Positions 17,690-26,073 are shown, counted from the first letter of the stretch. The stretch: 64,000 nt of DNA from Bacteroidota bacterium (GCA_023428695.1 JAEYWY010000017.1:434001-498000), one strand, 5' to 3'. The notes: generated by a model not told the origin, from the sequence alone. Translations and numbers: made by a program.

Positions 17690-18868
17690 ATGGTATTGAA
17701 GTTTCCGGAAAATTTTTTCTTTGGAACCAGCACTTCTGCGTATCAAACGGAAACTGCTTTTGACCACGATTGGGCCGGGCTCACGGCGAAAGACGGTCGC
17801 ACTTTTCATCGAACTACTGATCACGAAAAACGACTTGCCGAGGACGCCGGAATTATAAGTTCGCTTGCACCAAACTATCGTTTCAGCCTGATGTGGAGTA
17901 AGCTTCAGCGTGAACCCTACGCGTCACTGGACGCTGATGCCACGCAGGAATACCTGGAGTTCATTCACGACTTACGCTCAAAAAGAATTACGTTGATGAT
18001 GGTAATTCATCACTGGGCTAATCCACTCTGGTTTGCGAATTCCGGAGGATGGCTGAATGATGAAAGCGTTTCGCAATGGACAGACTATGCGCGAAAGATA
18101 GTCGATGAATTCGGAGATTATGTTGATTTATGGAACACGTTCAACGAACCTAATCTATACGTAACCTTTTCATTTCTGCTGGGTAAATTTCCACCCTTCA
18201 AAAAGAATCCCGCGAACGCGATTAAGGCCGCACGAAATATGGGCGCGGCTCACGGAGCAATTTATCAATACATCAAAAAGCGATTTCCGGACAAGCTTGT
18301 CGGCGTATCCCACAATTGTGCCGTCTTCACAGCACAAAACATGCTGGGCGAACTACCCGCCAGGCTGGCGCGACTCTGGTATACGAGCGTGTTACCGGGA
18401 TTCTTTGAACAGTCCGATTTTACAGGAATAAGTTATTACGCCCGCATCCGATTTGATCCTTTTCCGATTACCAATCTGTATACCCCGGGTAAGCTCCATG
18501 CACTGGAAAAACCTTGTGACGACATTTGGGAATACTATCCGGAAGGACTCTGGCGGCACGTTAATCATTATTGGGAAAGGAATCGGAAACCAATAATCAT
18601 TACTGAAAATGGCATCTGCACCAACGATGATACAAAACGTGTCAAGGCGTTAAAAGACTATATGAGTGTTATTCATCGCGCATTGCACCAGAAAATACCA
18701 ATACTCGGATATTACCATTGGAGCGCGTGGGACAATTTTGAGTGGACACTTGGCATGGATTTCCGGTTTGGTCTTTTTGAAGTCGACCCCGACACATGCA
18801 AACGAACTCCAAAGCCAAGCGCGAATGTATATCGTCGTCTTGCATATGAGCGGGTGATCGAAATCTGA
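17690..18868 (+). CDS. Glycoside hydrolase family 1 protein
   Basis: About 392 residues from the ATG at 17690, where the GH1 start 'FPENFFFGTSTSAYQTE' begins; the frame is open to 17627. The acid/base Glu153 lies in TFNEP and the nucleophile Glu306 in ITENG, so the enzyme should be a retaining beta-glycosidase. The C-terminal 'YYHWSAWDNFEW' is the usual sugar-binding strand. It is short for GH1 (usually 440-480), with loops missing between the two catalytic glutamates. No signal peptide is present, so it is cytoplasmic. Its substrate (glucoside, galactoside or other) cannot be read. Confidence 0.9.
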   Translation: MVLKFPENFFFGTSTSAYQTETAFDHDWAGLTAKDGRTFHRTTDHEKRLAEDAGIISSLAPNYRFSLMWSKLQREPYASLDADATQEYLEFIHDLRSKRITLMMVIHHWANPLWFANSGGWLNDESVSQWTDYARKIVDEFGDYVDLWNTFNEPNLYVTFSFLLGKFPPFKKNPANAIKAARNMGAAHGAIYQYIKKRFPDKLVGVSHNCAVFTAQNMLGELPARLARLWYTSVLPGFFEQSDFTGISYYARIRFDPFPITNLYTPGKLHALEKPCDDIWEYYPEGLWRHVNHYWERNRKPIIITENGICTNDDTKRVKALKDYMSVIHRALHQKIPILGYYHWSAWDNFEWTLGMDFRFGLFEVDPDTCKRTPKPSANVYRRLAYERVIEI

Positions 18869-18872
18869 TCTG

Positions 18873-19553
18873 CTAGCGTGAGAATTGGTAACGGCCGAAC
18901 CGGTTTTCTCTGATAATCCCTTTACCGAGTTTTTGCTGAAGGCTTAGAATATACCTTCGCACACTTGGCTCGTCCATGAAAGTTGGAGAACCCCAGAGGC
19001 TGTAAACAATCTCGTCAACCGGAATTTGTCTGTCTTTGTTTTGTGCCAGAAAGAAAAGGATTTCGAATTCATTTTTGCTCAACGGAACTTCAGCACCATG
19101 ACTAATCACGGTGCCAATTCCCCGGACAAGTTCAAGTGATCCTTCTTTTAATCGCGTAAGCCTTTTCCTGATAACATAGTTGAGTCTCAGGACTGACCGA
19201 ATCTTACTTAGCAGCGGTTTAATTCCGATGACTTTTTCAATGAAGTCGTCTCCTCCGACGTCAAACACCGCGTGTTTATAGTATTCGTCCGATTTCGCAG
19301 TGAGAAAGAATATGTAGACGTCGTTCAAGGCGGGCTCGACGCGAAGCTTTCTGCATATCTCAATCCCATTCATTTCCGGCATCATCAAATCGAGTACGAT
19401 AAGGTCAGGATGAAACAAAGAAGCAGTCGGGACTGCAGCTGTGCTGTCAGATGTGGTTTTAACAACGTAGCCCTCGCGGGTAAGATTGTACCGAAGCAAG
19501 TCAAGAATGTCCTCATCGTCATCCACAATCAAAATCCTCGGTATCGGCGACAT
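18873..19553 (-). CDS. Orphan OmpR/PhoB-family response regulator
   Basis: A 226-residue regulator. The receiver has DDDED (11-15), phosphoacceptor Asp55 in 'LIVLDLMMPEMNG' and a lysine in 'DDFIEKVIGIKPL'. The C-terminal winged helix contains 'PLSKNEFEILFFLAQ' and 'SVRRYILSLQQKLG'. No histidine kinase is adjacent, so its partner is elsewhere. The gene is convergent with GH1, ending 4 nt after it. The winged helix is slightly divergent in the recognition helix. Confidence 0.92.
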   Translation of the reverse strand: MSPIPRILIVDDDEDILDLLRYNLTREGYVVKTTSDSTAAVPTASLFHPDLIVLDLMMPEMNGIEICRKLRVEPALNDVYIFFLTAKSDEYYKHAVFDVGGDDFIEKVIGIKPLLSKIRSVLRLNYVIRKRLTRLKEGSLELVRGIGTVISHGAEVPLSKNEFEILFFLAQNKDRQIPVDEIVYSLWGSPTFMDEPSVRRYILSLQQKLGKGIIRENRFGRYQFSR

Positions 19554-19606
19554 TTATTCTTTTTGCCAATATCAGCAAGCATTGTTACAGGAAGTTTGTT
19601 TACGCA

Positions 19607-20608
19607 TCATGAAGATATTAATCTTTCACCGAGGGCGAGCGTCCGGCAAACGGCCTTCTCAGTTATGTCGGGATAACTGACCTGGGGTCTGTCATCTGTT
19701 TCGATCCAACGTTGAAGTTCATCGAGATATTTTTTCTTCACTTTCTTCAACACGGATACACCCATTTGAGCAAGCGCCGCTGCGTTGAAGTGTTGTTCAT
19801 ATTGTTTTTTCATTGGAACGACCAGCAGCTTTTTACCGAGATGCATTGCTTCGGCCGGAGTTTCGAAACCGGATCCACATAGCACACCGCAACATGTCGC
19901 CAGGCTCGCTGCAAACAGTTCATTGTTGATGTGTTGCACAGATATCCGGCCAACATTATAGTTAGCGCGCGCATGCTTTGAGAACACATGCCAGTTCACA
20001 TGCGGAATTGCCGACAATACGGGAATTAACTTCTTGTCATCATACGCAGGAAGATAGACAGTATAGTGACCGTTGTTTGCCCGTGTAACCCTTCGTACGC
20101 TTGTACGGATCACCGGCGTGTAGACATCCTGCGCGAAAGCGCTGAAGTGAAAACCAACATGCGCGTCAGCCGGAGCATAGTTTTTTAAAATCCATGCGCC
20201 CACCGGATCGTAGTGCGACGGACGCGGAACACCAGGCGCGAGCAAGGCAGCCTGGTGACTCAGGGCGACACATGGGATACCCTTCAGTCGTGCGGCCCAG
20301 GCAGAGATTGGTTCAAAATCATTGATGACGAGATCGTATCGCGAAACAGGAAACTCGTTTATCTCATGGTAGACTCTCCGCGATCGGTTGAGTTTGATAG
20401 TCTTGATGAGATCAACGCCGCCGTTCTTGCCAAAATAAAAGCTCATTCCGCTTGACCGATACCTGACGTCAAAAGGCATTGAGATATCAGCCTGTGCTCC
20501 ACTCAGGAAGATGTCTACATCCGCGTATTTTCGCAGAACAGGCACGACATCCTCGGCGCGTGCCATGTGTCCATTACCGGTTCCCTGAACGGCGTACAGG
20601 ATTTTCAT
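19607..20608 (-). CDS. Glycosyltransferase family protein (MurG/MGT-like)
   Basis: A 333-residue cytoplasmic GT-B enzyme. 'MKILYAVQGTGNGHMARAEDVVPVL' is the glycine-rich acceptor-side start of MurG and UDP-glycosyltransferase-like proteins. The C-terminal donor site is visible as 'GVLCGSGFETPAEAMHLGKKLLVVP'. The start overlaps the preceding phosphoesterase stop by 4 nt (ATGA type), indicating an operon. The partner gene is LpxH-like, so the pair may act on a glycolipid of the envelope; that is inference. The sugar donor is unknown. Confidence 0.85.
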   Translation of the reverse strand: MKILYAVQGTGNGHMARAEDVVPVLRKYADVDIFLSGAQADISMPFDVRYRSSGMSFYFGKNGGVDLIKTIKLNRSRRVYHEINEFPVSRYDLVINDFEPISAWAARLKGIPCVALSHQAALLAPGVPRPSHYDPVGAWILKNYAPADAHVGFHFSAFAQDVYTPVIRTSVRRVTRANNGHYTVYLPAYDDKKLIPVLSAIPHVNWHVFSKHARANYNVGRISVQHINNELFAASLATCCGVLCGSGFETPAEAMHLGKKLLVVPMKKQYEQHFNAAALAQMGVSVLKKVKKKYLDELQRWIETDDRPQVSYPDITEKAVCRTLALGERLISS

Positions 20609-21456
20609 TTCGTACGGGTAAATTGGTCCACCAGTTCTCTGAAAATTGCCCGGTTATCACGCGCTACCGAAATCCTCCGCGGCAGTTTTAACGAACTGGC
20701 AACGTTGTCATCAGAATATCTGTAGATCCGCCAGCTTACGCCATCGAACTCAAGGGCCGTGAGGTTTTCGACCCAGTCGCCCGAGTTGAGATAAGTCACC
20801 TGGCCTTTTGGCGTCGTAACGACCCGTATTTCGGGTCGGTGAATGTGACCGCATATGACGTAGTCATAGCCATTGTCGATTGCGATATCCGCCGCAGTTT
20901 TTTCGAAGTCATCGATGAATTTTATCGCAGTCTTGACGCTGTCCTTTACTCGCCGGGACAGCGAAATCTTTTCGCGGCCGAGATAAACGAGGCACGCGTT
21001 AACGAATGAATTTAAGAGAATGAGACTGTCGTAACCAAAGGCCCCCAGTTTCGCAAGCCATCGCGAATACTTCATTGTCACGTCAAAAACGTCACCATGA
21101 AAAATCCACGCACGTTTACCGTTTATCTTCAATACTTCCTTATTATCAATTTTCAGCGTCCCAAGTTTGAATCCTGAAAATTTCCGAAGCATTTCATCAT
21201 GATTACCGGTCAGGTAAGTGATTCGAACATTTTTTGTCAGCAAGGATGTAAAGTGCTTAACGACCTGCATATGCAGCACCGGCCAGTACCTTTTGCTGAA
21301 CTGCCACATGTCAATAATGTCACCGTTCAAAATAACACGCTTAGGGCGAATCGATTTGAGATAGCGAAGCAGTTCCTCGGCATGACATCCGTAAGTACCA
21401 AGATGCACGTCGGAAATGATAACAATATCGACGTCCCGTTTCCTAAACTTTGCCAT
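20605..21456 (-). CDS. Metallophosphoesterase, UDP-2,3-diacylglucosamine hydrolase-like
   Basis: A 283-residue calcineurin-type phosphoesterase with the full set of metal motifs: DVHLG (about 16-20), GDIID (45-49), GNHD (85-88), HGD (about 121-123) and GHIH (about 205-208). A hydrophobic insertion between the last two motifs suggests membrane contact, as in UDP-2,3-diacylglucosamine pyrophosphatase relatives (LpxH group), which act in lipid A synthesis. The true substrate here is unproven because Bacteroidota carry several paralogues. It forms an operon with the overlapping glycosyltransferase gene. Confidence 0.88.
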   Translation of the reverse strand: MAKFRKRDVDIVIISDVHLGTYGCHAEELLRYLKSIRPKRVILNGDIIDMWQFSKRYWPVLHMQVVKHFTSLLTKNVRITYLTGNHDEMLRKFSGFKLGTLKIDNKEVLKINGKRAWIFHGDVFDVTMKYSRWLAKLGAFGYDSLILLNSFVNACLVYLGREKISLSRRVKDSVKTAIKFIDDFEKTAADIAIDNGYDYVICGHIHRPEIRVVTTPKGQVTYLNSGDWVENLTALEFDGVSWRIYRYSDDNVASSLKLPRRISVARDNRAIFRELVDQFTRTK

Positions 21457-21485
21457 GCGGAACTGGCAATGTTAAATTCATATCA

Positions 21486-21493
21486 CAAAAATA
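21486..21493 (-). promoter_or_regulatory. Bacteroidota -7 box (TATTTTTG)
   Basis: On the minus strand, a perfect TAnnTTTG match 30 nt before the phosphoesterase ATG. No clear -33 box is seen. Confidence 0.45.
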
Positions 21494-21592
21494 GGTAAGG
21501 TGAAGACGCGCTTTGCGCTTTGGATCATTAACGAATCTTTAATTATGACAACGCAGTTTGTTAACCAGGGCTATTATGCACTTTCGGATTGA

Positions 21593-21868
21593 TCAGGATC
21601 GCTTACGTGTAATGCTGCGTTCACGAAACGCCCTCTCCTTAACAAAGTCATCAAACACTTCATCCAGCACATCTTTTAACAGTGATGGATCAGGAAGGTC
21701 GTTGCCGAGATATTCAACAGGATTAGCGAGAATCCTCTCTGTGGTGAGAGCAATCTTTTTTGTCAATTCAGCATCAGGCACTTCTTTATACTTGTCGCTT
21801 ATCATGACAAAGAAAGGTTTCAACGCGAACCTAAACCTGAATTTATACCGTTTGAACAAGGCGCCCAT
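21593..21868 (-). CDS. Small hypothetical protein
   Basis: A 91-residue protein preceded by an AGGAAG ribosome site 5 nt before the ATG. The first 25 residues are basic and aromatic (KRYKFRFRFALKPFF), followed by an acidic helical part ('VPDAELTKKIALTTERILANPVEYL'). No family is recognised and no clear membrane segment is present. It stands alone, about 120 bp upstream of the phosphoesterase on the opposite side of a small gap. Confidence 0.6.
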   Translation of the reverse strand: MGALFKRYKFRFRFALKPFFVMISDKYKEVPDAELTKKIALTTERILANPVEYLGNDLPDPSLLKDVLDEVFDDFVKERAFRERSITRKRS

Positions 21869-22053
21869 GGTTCTTCCTGTTAAGAATAATTCTCAGAATT
21901 ACACAAACGCAAAAGTATCCTTACTCAAAGAGAGTTCCCAGCTTGTAATAAGATTCATAGATTATGCTTGTGTTAAATGCCTTAACAATAACGCAACACA
22001 CAATTTACGTTCGGAAGCACCATGCATAAGACCTTCGCATTAAGGCGTCGGGT

Positions 22054-22398
22054 TCAGGCGCCGACGTGCTGACCGGCCATCCGTCTGCATTCCTCAGCAC
22101 ATTTTCGGCATGCCTCAGCACAAGCGCGGCAGTGGTCTTCGTCGTGTTTAGCACATTCTTCGGCGCACGCCTCACAGATGTCGGCGCATGGCCCGCACAA
22201 CAGCGTTGAATACTCAGCACCCATGCCCATCAGCCGCGCCGTTGCGGAACAGACGAGCGCGCACTGCCGGTCCAGGCGGATGCAATCAATCATCATTTTG
22301 ACATCTTCTTCGCCCAGGCATTCCGTTGCGCAGTGCTCGCATGCTGTCGCGCATGCCTGGCATGCATCGATACATGATTGATACTTTTCGTGGCTCAT
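22054..22398 (-). CDS. Four-helix-bundle copper-storage protein (Csp-like)
   Basis: A 114-residue protein with repeated CxxxC and CxxC pairs on amphipathic helices ('CIDACQACATACEHCATEC', 'CGPCADICEACAEEC', 'CRACAEACRKCAEEC'). About 18 cysteines point into a four-helix bundle, the known architecture of Csp proteins (DUF326), which hold many Cu(I) ions. There is no Tat or Sec signal, so it resembles the cytosolic Csp3 type. It would buffer copper inside the cell. It is divergent in function from its neighbour, an HxlR regulator transcribed in the same direction about 50 bp upstream. Confidence 0.92.
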   Translation of the reverse strand: MSHEKYQSCIDACQACATACEHCATECLGEEDVKMMIDCIRLDRQCALVCSATARLMGMGAEYSTLLCGPCADICEACAEECAKHDEDHCRACAEACRKCAEECRRMAGQHVGA

Positions 22399-22448
22399 GT
22401 TTTGTCAGTGATTGTTTCAGTCCGTGACAAAAAAACGATGCCGTTGTA

Positions 22449-22841
22449 TCACATGGACTTCGATTTGCGCGGGCCGGGATCCACATAGCGGCCTTTTTTT
22501 TCAGTGAGTTTCCTGCCCCAGGCTGCTATTTCCTCAAGCATGGGGACGAGCGTCTTTCCAAATTCCGTAAGATAATATTCGACACGTGGCGGAACTTCGG
22601 GATATACCTTGCGGGCTACAACACCGTCGTGCTCAAGATCTTTCAACTGGAGACTCAACATCTTTTCCGTGATATTCGGAATGAGTCTCTTCAATTCGCT
22701 GAATCGTTTTCTATCCTTTCGCAGATACCACAGAACGACGGTCTTCCATTTTCCGCCGATGTAATCCATTGTAACGTCCATGGCGCAATGGTACTCTTTC
22801 CCGTTGAGCATGATCACACGTTCCCTGCCGTTGATTATCAT
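22449..22841 (-). CDS. HxlR-family transcriptional regulator
   Basis: About 130 residues from the ATG at 22841; the ATG at 22811 (MLNGKEYHCAMD) has an AGGGA upstream and may be the true start. The fold is clear: 'YHCAMDVTMDYIGGKWKTVVLWYL' begins the winged helix, 'FSELKRLIPNITEKMLSLQLKDLEHDG' holds the recognition helix, and 'RVEYYLTEFGKTL' the wing. The cysteine near the start is the conserved redox-sensing position of many HxlR proteins. Divergent from an F420-type oxidoreductase gene, with nested inverted repeats between them, which fits local and autogenous control. Confidence 0.9.
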   Translation of the reverse strand: MIINGRERVIMLNGKEYHCAMDVTMDYIGGKWKTVVLWYLRKDRKRFSELKRLIPNITEKMLSLQLKDLEHDGVVARKVYPEVPPRVEYYLTEFGKTLVPMLEEIAAWGRKLTEKKGRYVDPGPRKSKSM

Positions 22842-22956
22842 AATTTTTTTGACTTTTTTTCTTTGATATCCGCCGCTTTTCGCAATTCCGTCACAAAGGA
22901 TAGCTTGTATCATTCAGTTCAGTTCTTGCACAAGGCCATAAACCGATTATACCTTT

Positions 22957-22985
22957 ATACTATACAAATTATAGTATGTATACTA
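22957..22985. promoter_or_regulatory. Nested inverted repeats, probable HxlR operator
   Basis: ATACTATA-N5-TATAGTAT (22957-22977), perfect arms, overlapped by TAGTAT-GT-ATACTA (22972-22985). It is placed between the divergent HxlR and oxidoreductase genes, 41 bp before the latter. Confidence 0.65.
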
Positions 22986-23025
22986 AAGATACTTTGAATC
23001 ACTCACATTACAAACAAATCAACAT

Positions 23026-23715
23026 ATGAACATCGCTGTATTTGGCACCGGAATAGTTGGCCAGACGATCGCTGCAAGATTGTCAAGCCTTGGTCATCGC
23101 GTAACGATTGGAACGCGTGATTCCAAAAAAACGCTCGCGAAAAAAGAGCCGGATCGCTACGGCAATCCGCCCATGCGTGAATGGTTAACACAACACGATG
23201 GCATAGACCTTGATGACTATGCCAAAAGTGTAATAGACGCAGAATTGGTTTTCAACTGTACACTGGGTAGTGCGTCCGTAGAAGCGTTGCGACTTGCTGG
23301 TCCGGCGATTAATGGAAAAATTCTCGTTGACGTAGCGAATCCGCTTGACTTTTCGAATGGTATGCCACCCACGCTTTCACCAGGAAACACTGATTCTCTT
23401 GGCGAACTTATTCAACGAACATTCCCGGAAGTACGGGTTGTTAAAGCACTCAACACGATGACCGCTGCGATAATGGCAAACCCTCTTCTGATTGATGGGG
23501 ATCACAATGTTTTTATAAGCGGAAACGATGCTTCGGCAAAAGAAACCGTACAAGGACTTCTCCGATCATTTGGATGGAGAGAACAAAACATCTTAGACCT
23601 TGGCGACATAACGACGGCGCGGGGAACGGAGCAACTACTGCCAATATGGCTTCGGCTCTGGGGTAAGTTTCAGACTCCCTTCTTCAACTTCAACATAGTA
23701 AGAAAGAGCAGTTAA
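23026..23715 (+). CDS. NADP oxidoreductase, F420-dependent-type
   Basis: A 229-residue Rossmann-fold protein. It starts with 'MNIAVFGTGIVGQTIAARL' (GxGxxG), then 'VTIGTRDSKKT' with the arginine that usually prefers NADP(H). 'VDVANPLDFSNGMPPTL' and 'VVKALNTMTAAIM' are family landmarks of the F420_oxidored domain. Bacteroidota generally lack F420, so it probably uses another partner, and many relatives are of unknown substrate. Control by the divergent HxlR gene is likely. It is convergent with the YeiH gene with stop codons sharing TTAA. Confidence 0.88.
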   Translation: MNIAVFGTGIVGQTIAARLSSLGHRVTIGTRDSKKTLAKKEPDRYGNPPMREWLTQHDGIDLDDYAKSVIDAELVFNCTLGSASVEALRLAGPAINGKILVDVANPLDFSNGMPPTLSPGNTDSLGELIQRTFPEVRVVKALNTMTAAIMANPLLIDGDHNVFISGNDASAKETVQGLLRSFGWREQNILDLGDITTARGTEQLLPIWLRLWGKFQTPFFNFNIVRKSS

Positions 23716-24983
23716 CTAAACAGGAACCACGCTATTACCAGTGTGAACAGGATGTTGAAGAATTGCGCTGTGACAAAAGCAATCAGCGGCTTTTTGCCCT
23801 GTGCATTGAACAGATCTGAAAACCTGGTTTCAAGGCCGATACTCGTGAACGCGAGCACAAACCACAATGTCTGAATACTCTTCAAACTTGATTTGACATT
23901 AGAAATTGTTTCTGCGGACAGTACGAAGGAAAACAGCAGTGAGGCAGCTACAAACCCGAGAACGAACTTCGGGAATCGTTGCCATATCACGGAAAGCGTG
24001 GGCTTCTCGCTGACTCCGTCGACGGCGTCGCGACCGGTGTACGTCCAGTATACGCTGATTGCAAAGGCCGCAACACCAAGCAAAACGTTTTGAGAAAACT
24101 TGACGATCGTGCTAATCTTGAGAGCAGTGTCGCCCACCAGCGTTCCTGATGCGACGACTGCACCAGTCGTGTCGATGCTTCCGCCGATCCATGCGCCCGT
24201 TACTGCTTCCGGCAGATTGAGTGCTCCCGCCGCCCACGGCATTACGATCATCATGGGTATGGCAGTAATGAGCACCAGTGAAATCACATAAGAGAGTTTT
24301 CGTGTATCCCCGTGTATTGCGCCTGCGGTCGCGATCGCAGCCGAAACGCCGCAGATTGAAACCGAACTTGCAATCATCATTGTAAGATCATCATCGACAC
24401 GGAGTTTTTTGCAAAGCCAGTACGCGAAATACCACACTGCAACCACAACCAGCAACGCCTGTACGAGTCCAAGCCCCCCTGCTTTCAGTATGTCTGAAAA
24501 TATCACACTTGTTCCAAGTAACACGAGTCCGATCTTCACAAACAATTCGGCGCTGAGCGATTTCCGGAACCATTCAGGAAGGTTGAACACGTTACTGACA
24601 AGGAGACCGGTTCCAAGACTAAAAATAACGGCCTCGAGGTTCAGCGACTTCACTGTTTCATTCCCCGCCAGAACCAACGCTATAAATGTGAGCAACGCAA
24701 TGGCCGGAAAGACCAGCAGCATGTTCGTTATCCGACCCGTCGTCAGCCACGCTGCTGCAACGGCAAATACATAGACAAAGCCGAATTGTGCTGCTGCAAA
24801 TCCGAGATTCTCCGGACGAAGTACGTGCAAAAGCCCCTGCGAATTCGACCACGAGAACTTTGGAACAGGAACACTTAATCCAGAGACGACAATACCGATT
24901 ATAATAAATCCAAGGACGACAATTGCCCAGTCTTCATGCATGAGGACGCGTGTCTTGTCCGCAGTTTGCGCAGGCGCTGACAT
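23712..24983 (-). CDS. YeiH-family putative sulfate exporter
   Basis: A 423-residue inner-membrane protein with about 11 hydrophobic segments. The pattern 'FSLGTGLLVSNVFNLPEWFRKSL', 'FVKIGLVLLGTSVIFSDIL', 'SICGVSAAIATAG' and 'GAWIGGSIDTTGAVVASG' is characteristic of the YeiH / UPF0324 (Cons_hypoth698) family. The family is annotated as sulfate exporter from limited evidence. It is longer at the N-terminus than YeiH of enterobacteria (about 350) by an extra pair of segments. A canonical promoter lies 24 nt upstream. Confidence 0.88.
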   Translation of the reverse strand: MSAPAQTADKTRVLMHEDWAIVVLGFIIIGIVVSGLSVPVPKFSWSNSQGLLHVLRPENLGFAAAQFGFVYVFAVAAAWLTTGRITNMLLVFPAIALLTFIALVLAGNETVKSLNLEAVIFSLGTGLLVSNVFNLPEWFRKSLSAELFVKIGLVLLGTSVIFSDILKAGGLGLVQALLVVVAVWYFAYWLCKKLRVDDDLTMMIASSVSICGVSAAIATAGAIHGDTRKLSYVISLVLITAIPMMIVMPWAAGALNLPEAVTGAWIGGSIDTTGAVVASGTLVGDTALKISTIVKFSQNVLLGVAAFAISVYWTYTGRDAVDGVSEKPTLSVIWQRFPKFVLGFVAASLLFSFVLSAETISNVKSSLKSIQTLWFVLAFTSIGLETRFSDLFNAQGKKPLIAFVTAQFFNILFTLVIAWFLFS

Positions 24984-25006
24984 AGCAGGTCAAATTTGAT
25001 AAAGCG

Positions 25007-25037
25007 CAAATGTAATGGTTTTTGAAATAGATGGAAA
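25007..25037 (-). promoter_or_regulatory. Bacteroidota promoter for yeiH-like gene
   Basis: Minus-strand TTTC-N19-TACATTTG, close to the TTTG-N19-TAnnTTTG consensus, with the -7 box ending 23 nt before the ATG at 24983. Confidence 0.6.
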
Positions 25038-25063
25038 CGCAGCGTCATGCCAGGCGCGCGGTG

Positions 25064-25270
25064 CTATTTGCTGCTATCGGGATTCTTCCCGGGCGAACCG
25101 GTGCCGATACCGTTGAAAAGCAGGACGGCCATTATCGCACCGTACACGGTACTGTTTAACGGTGAAGATGTGATTGCGCATCCGTTGTTACATCCGATGT
25201 AAAACCAGTACAGGTAGCCAGCCGCACCACCCAACGCGATTACTACCATCCATTTCCAAATGCCTTTCAT
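25064..25270 (-). CDS. DUF6132 small membrane protein
   Basis: A 68-residue protein with two short hydrophobic segments (about 7-25 and 44-56). The stretch 'YIGCNNGCAITSSPLNSTVYGA' (given as 'GCNNGCAITSSP', residues 26-37) is the hallmark of DUF6132, a short Bacteroidota family with two cysteines. Its function is unknown; relatives often lie beside rhodanese, thioredoxin or sulfur-transport genes. The neighbouring YeiH-like gene on the same strand fits a loose link to sulfur or redox metabolism. Confidence 0.88.
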   Translation of the reverse strand: MKGIWKWMVVIALGGAAGYLYWFYIGCNNGCAITSSPLNSTVYGAIMAVLLFNGIGTGSPGKNPDSSK

Positions 25271-25328
25271 TGCTATTAAATTTAATCACTTACGCCGATG
25301 CAAACAAAGCTTTTGAAAGGGTAATCCC

Positions 25329-25344
25329 TGTGACCACGGTCACA
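25329..25344. promoter_or_regulatory. Crp/Fnr-like palindrome
   Basis: TGTGA-N6-TCACA with the arms extended to TGTGACC/GGTCACA. It lies 59 bp upstream of the DUF6132 gene and about 210 bp upstream of the Hsp20 gene. Confidence 0.5.
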
Positions 25345-25380
25345 CAAAAACAAATTCTGTTAATGAATCGGGTGAAAAAT

Positions 25381-25440
25381 TGTCAGCGCTATGGTGACAT
25401 TTTTTTCGTTTCAATTCCCGCAGCCAATGTCAGGCTGACA
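25381..25440. repeat. Two TGTCA/TGACA inverted repeats
   Basis: TGTCA (25381-25385) pairs with TGACA (25395-25399); TGTCAG-G-CTGACA occupies 25428-25440. They resemble the TGTGA site upstream and may form part of the same control region before Hsp20. Confidence 0.4.
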
Positions 25441-25554
25441 AAAGAACAGGAATCAAGTGTTAATTCGGTACGGTATGCTTTTTGAATTCAGGGTCTGTGC
25501 GATCGCATCAGAGTTTATAACACCAAACGACAACTTAAAAGGAGGATTTGGATT

Positions 25555-26013
25555 ATGAAAACACTAGTAAGAACCAACGGAAATCTTTTTCCTGCACTAC
25601 CGTCGCTGATTGAAGATTTCTTCGGTCGCGATTTTCTTGATTCTACGGTTGCTGACTGGCGTGTACGTGGTGGAACGTTGCCATCGGTGAACATTGCGGA
25701 AACAAATGACGAATTTCTGATTGAAGTTGCCGCACCAGGCATGAAGCGCGATAACTTCAAGGTTGAGCTGGACAACAACGTGCTTACGATTTCGTGCGCT
25801 GTTGAAGACAAACACGAAGAAAAAGACGAGAAACTGAATTTCACGAGACGTGAGTTCAACTATCAATCGTTCCAGCGCAGTTTCAATATCCCTGAATCGA
25901 AAGTTGACGCTGAAAAAATCAGCGCCCGGTATAACGACGGAATTCTATACCTGACGCTGCCGAAACGCGAAGACGCCAAGATCAAACCTGCACGTCAGAT
26001 TGCCATCTCGTAA
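25555..26013 (+). CDS. Hsp20/alpha-crystallin small heat shock protein
   Basis: A 152-residue chaperone of the IbpA type. A variable N-terminus with 'LIEDFFGRDFLD' precedes the alpha-crystallin domain (about 45-140), with 'PSVNIAETNDEFLIEVAAPGM' and the 'FNYQSFQRSFNIPESKVDAEKISARYNDGILYLTLPK' segment (each longer than a motif, cited as landmarks), ending 'KPARQIAIS'. It binds unfolded proteins as an oligomer in the cytoplasm. A strong AAAGGAGG ribosome site lies before the ATG, unusual among its neighbours. A strong terminator follows. Confidence 0.96.
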   Translation: MKTLVRTNGNLFPALPSLIEDFFGRDFLDSTVADWRVRGGTLPSVNIAETNDEFLIEVAAPGMKRDNFKVELDNNVLTISCAVEDKHEEKDEKLNFTRREFNYQSFQRSFNIPESKVDAEKISARYNDGILYLTLPKREDAKIKPARQIAIS

Positions 26014-26073
26014 AGGGATTGCATCACTAAGGGGCGAAACTTCTACGTAGTGTTGAATAGCCGGCTTGCTGCA

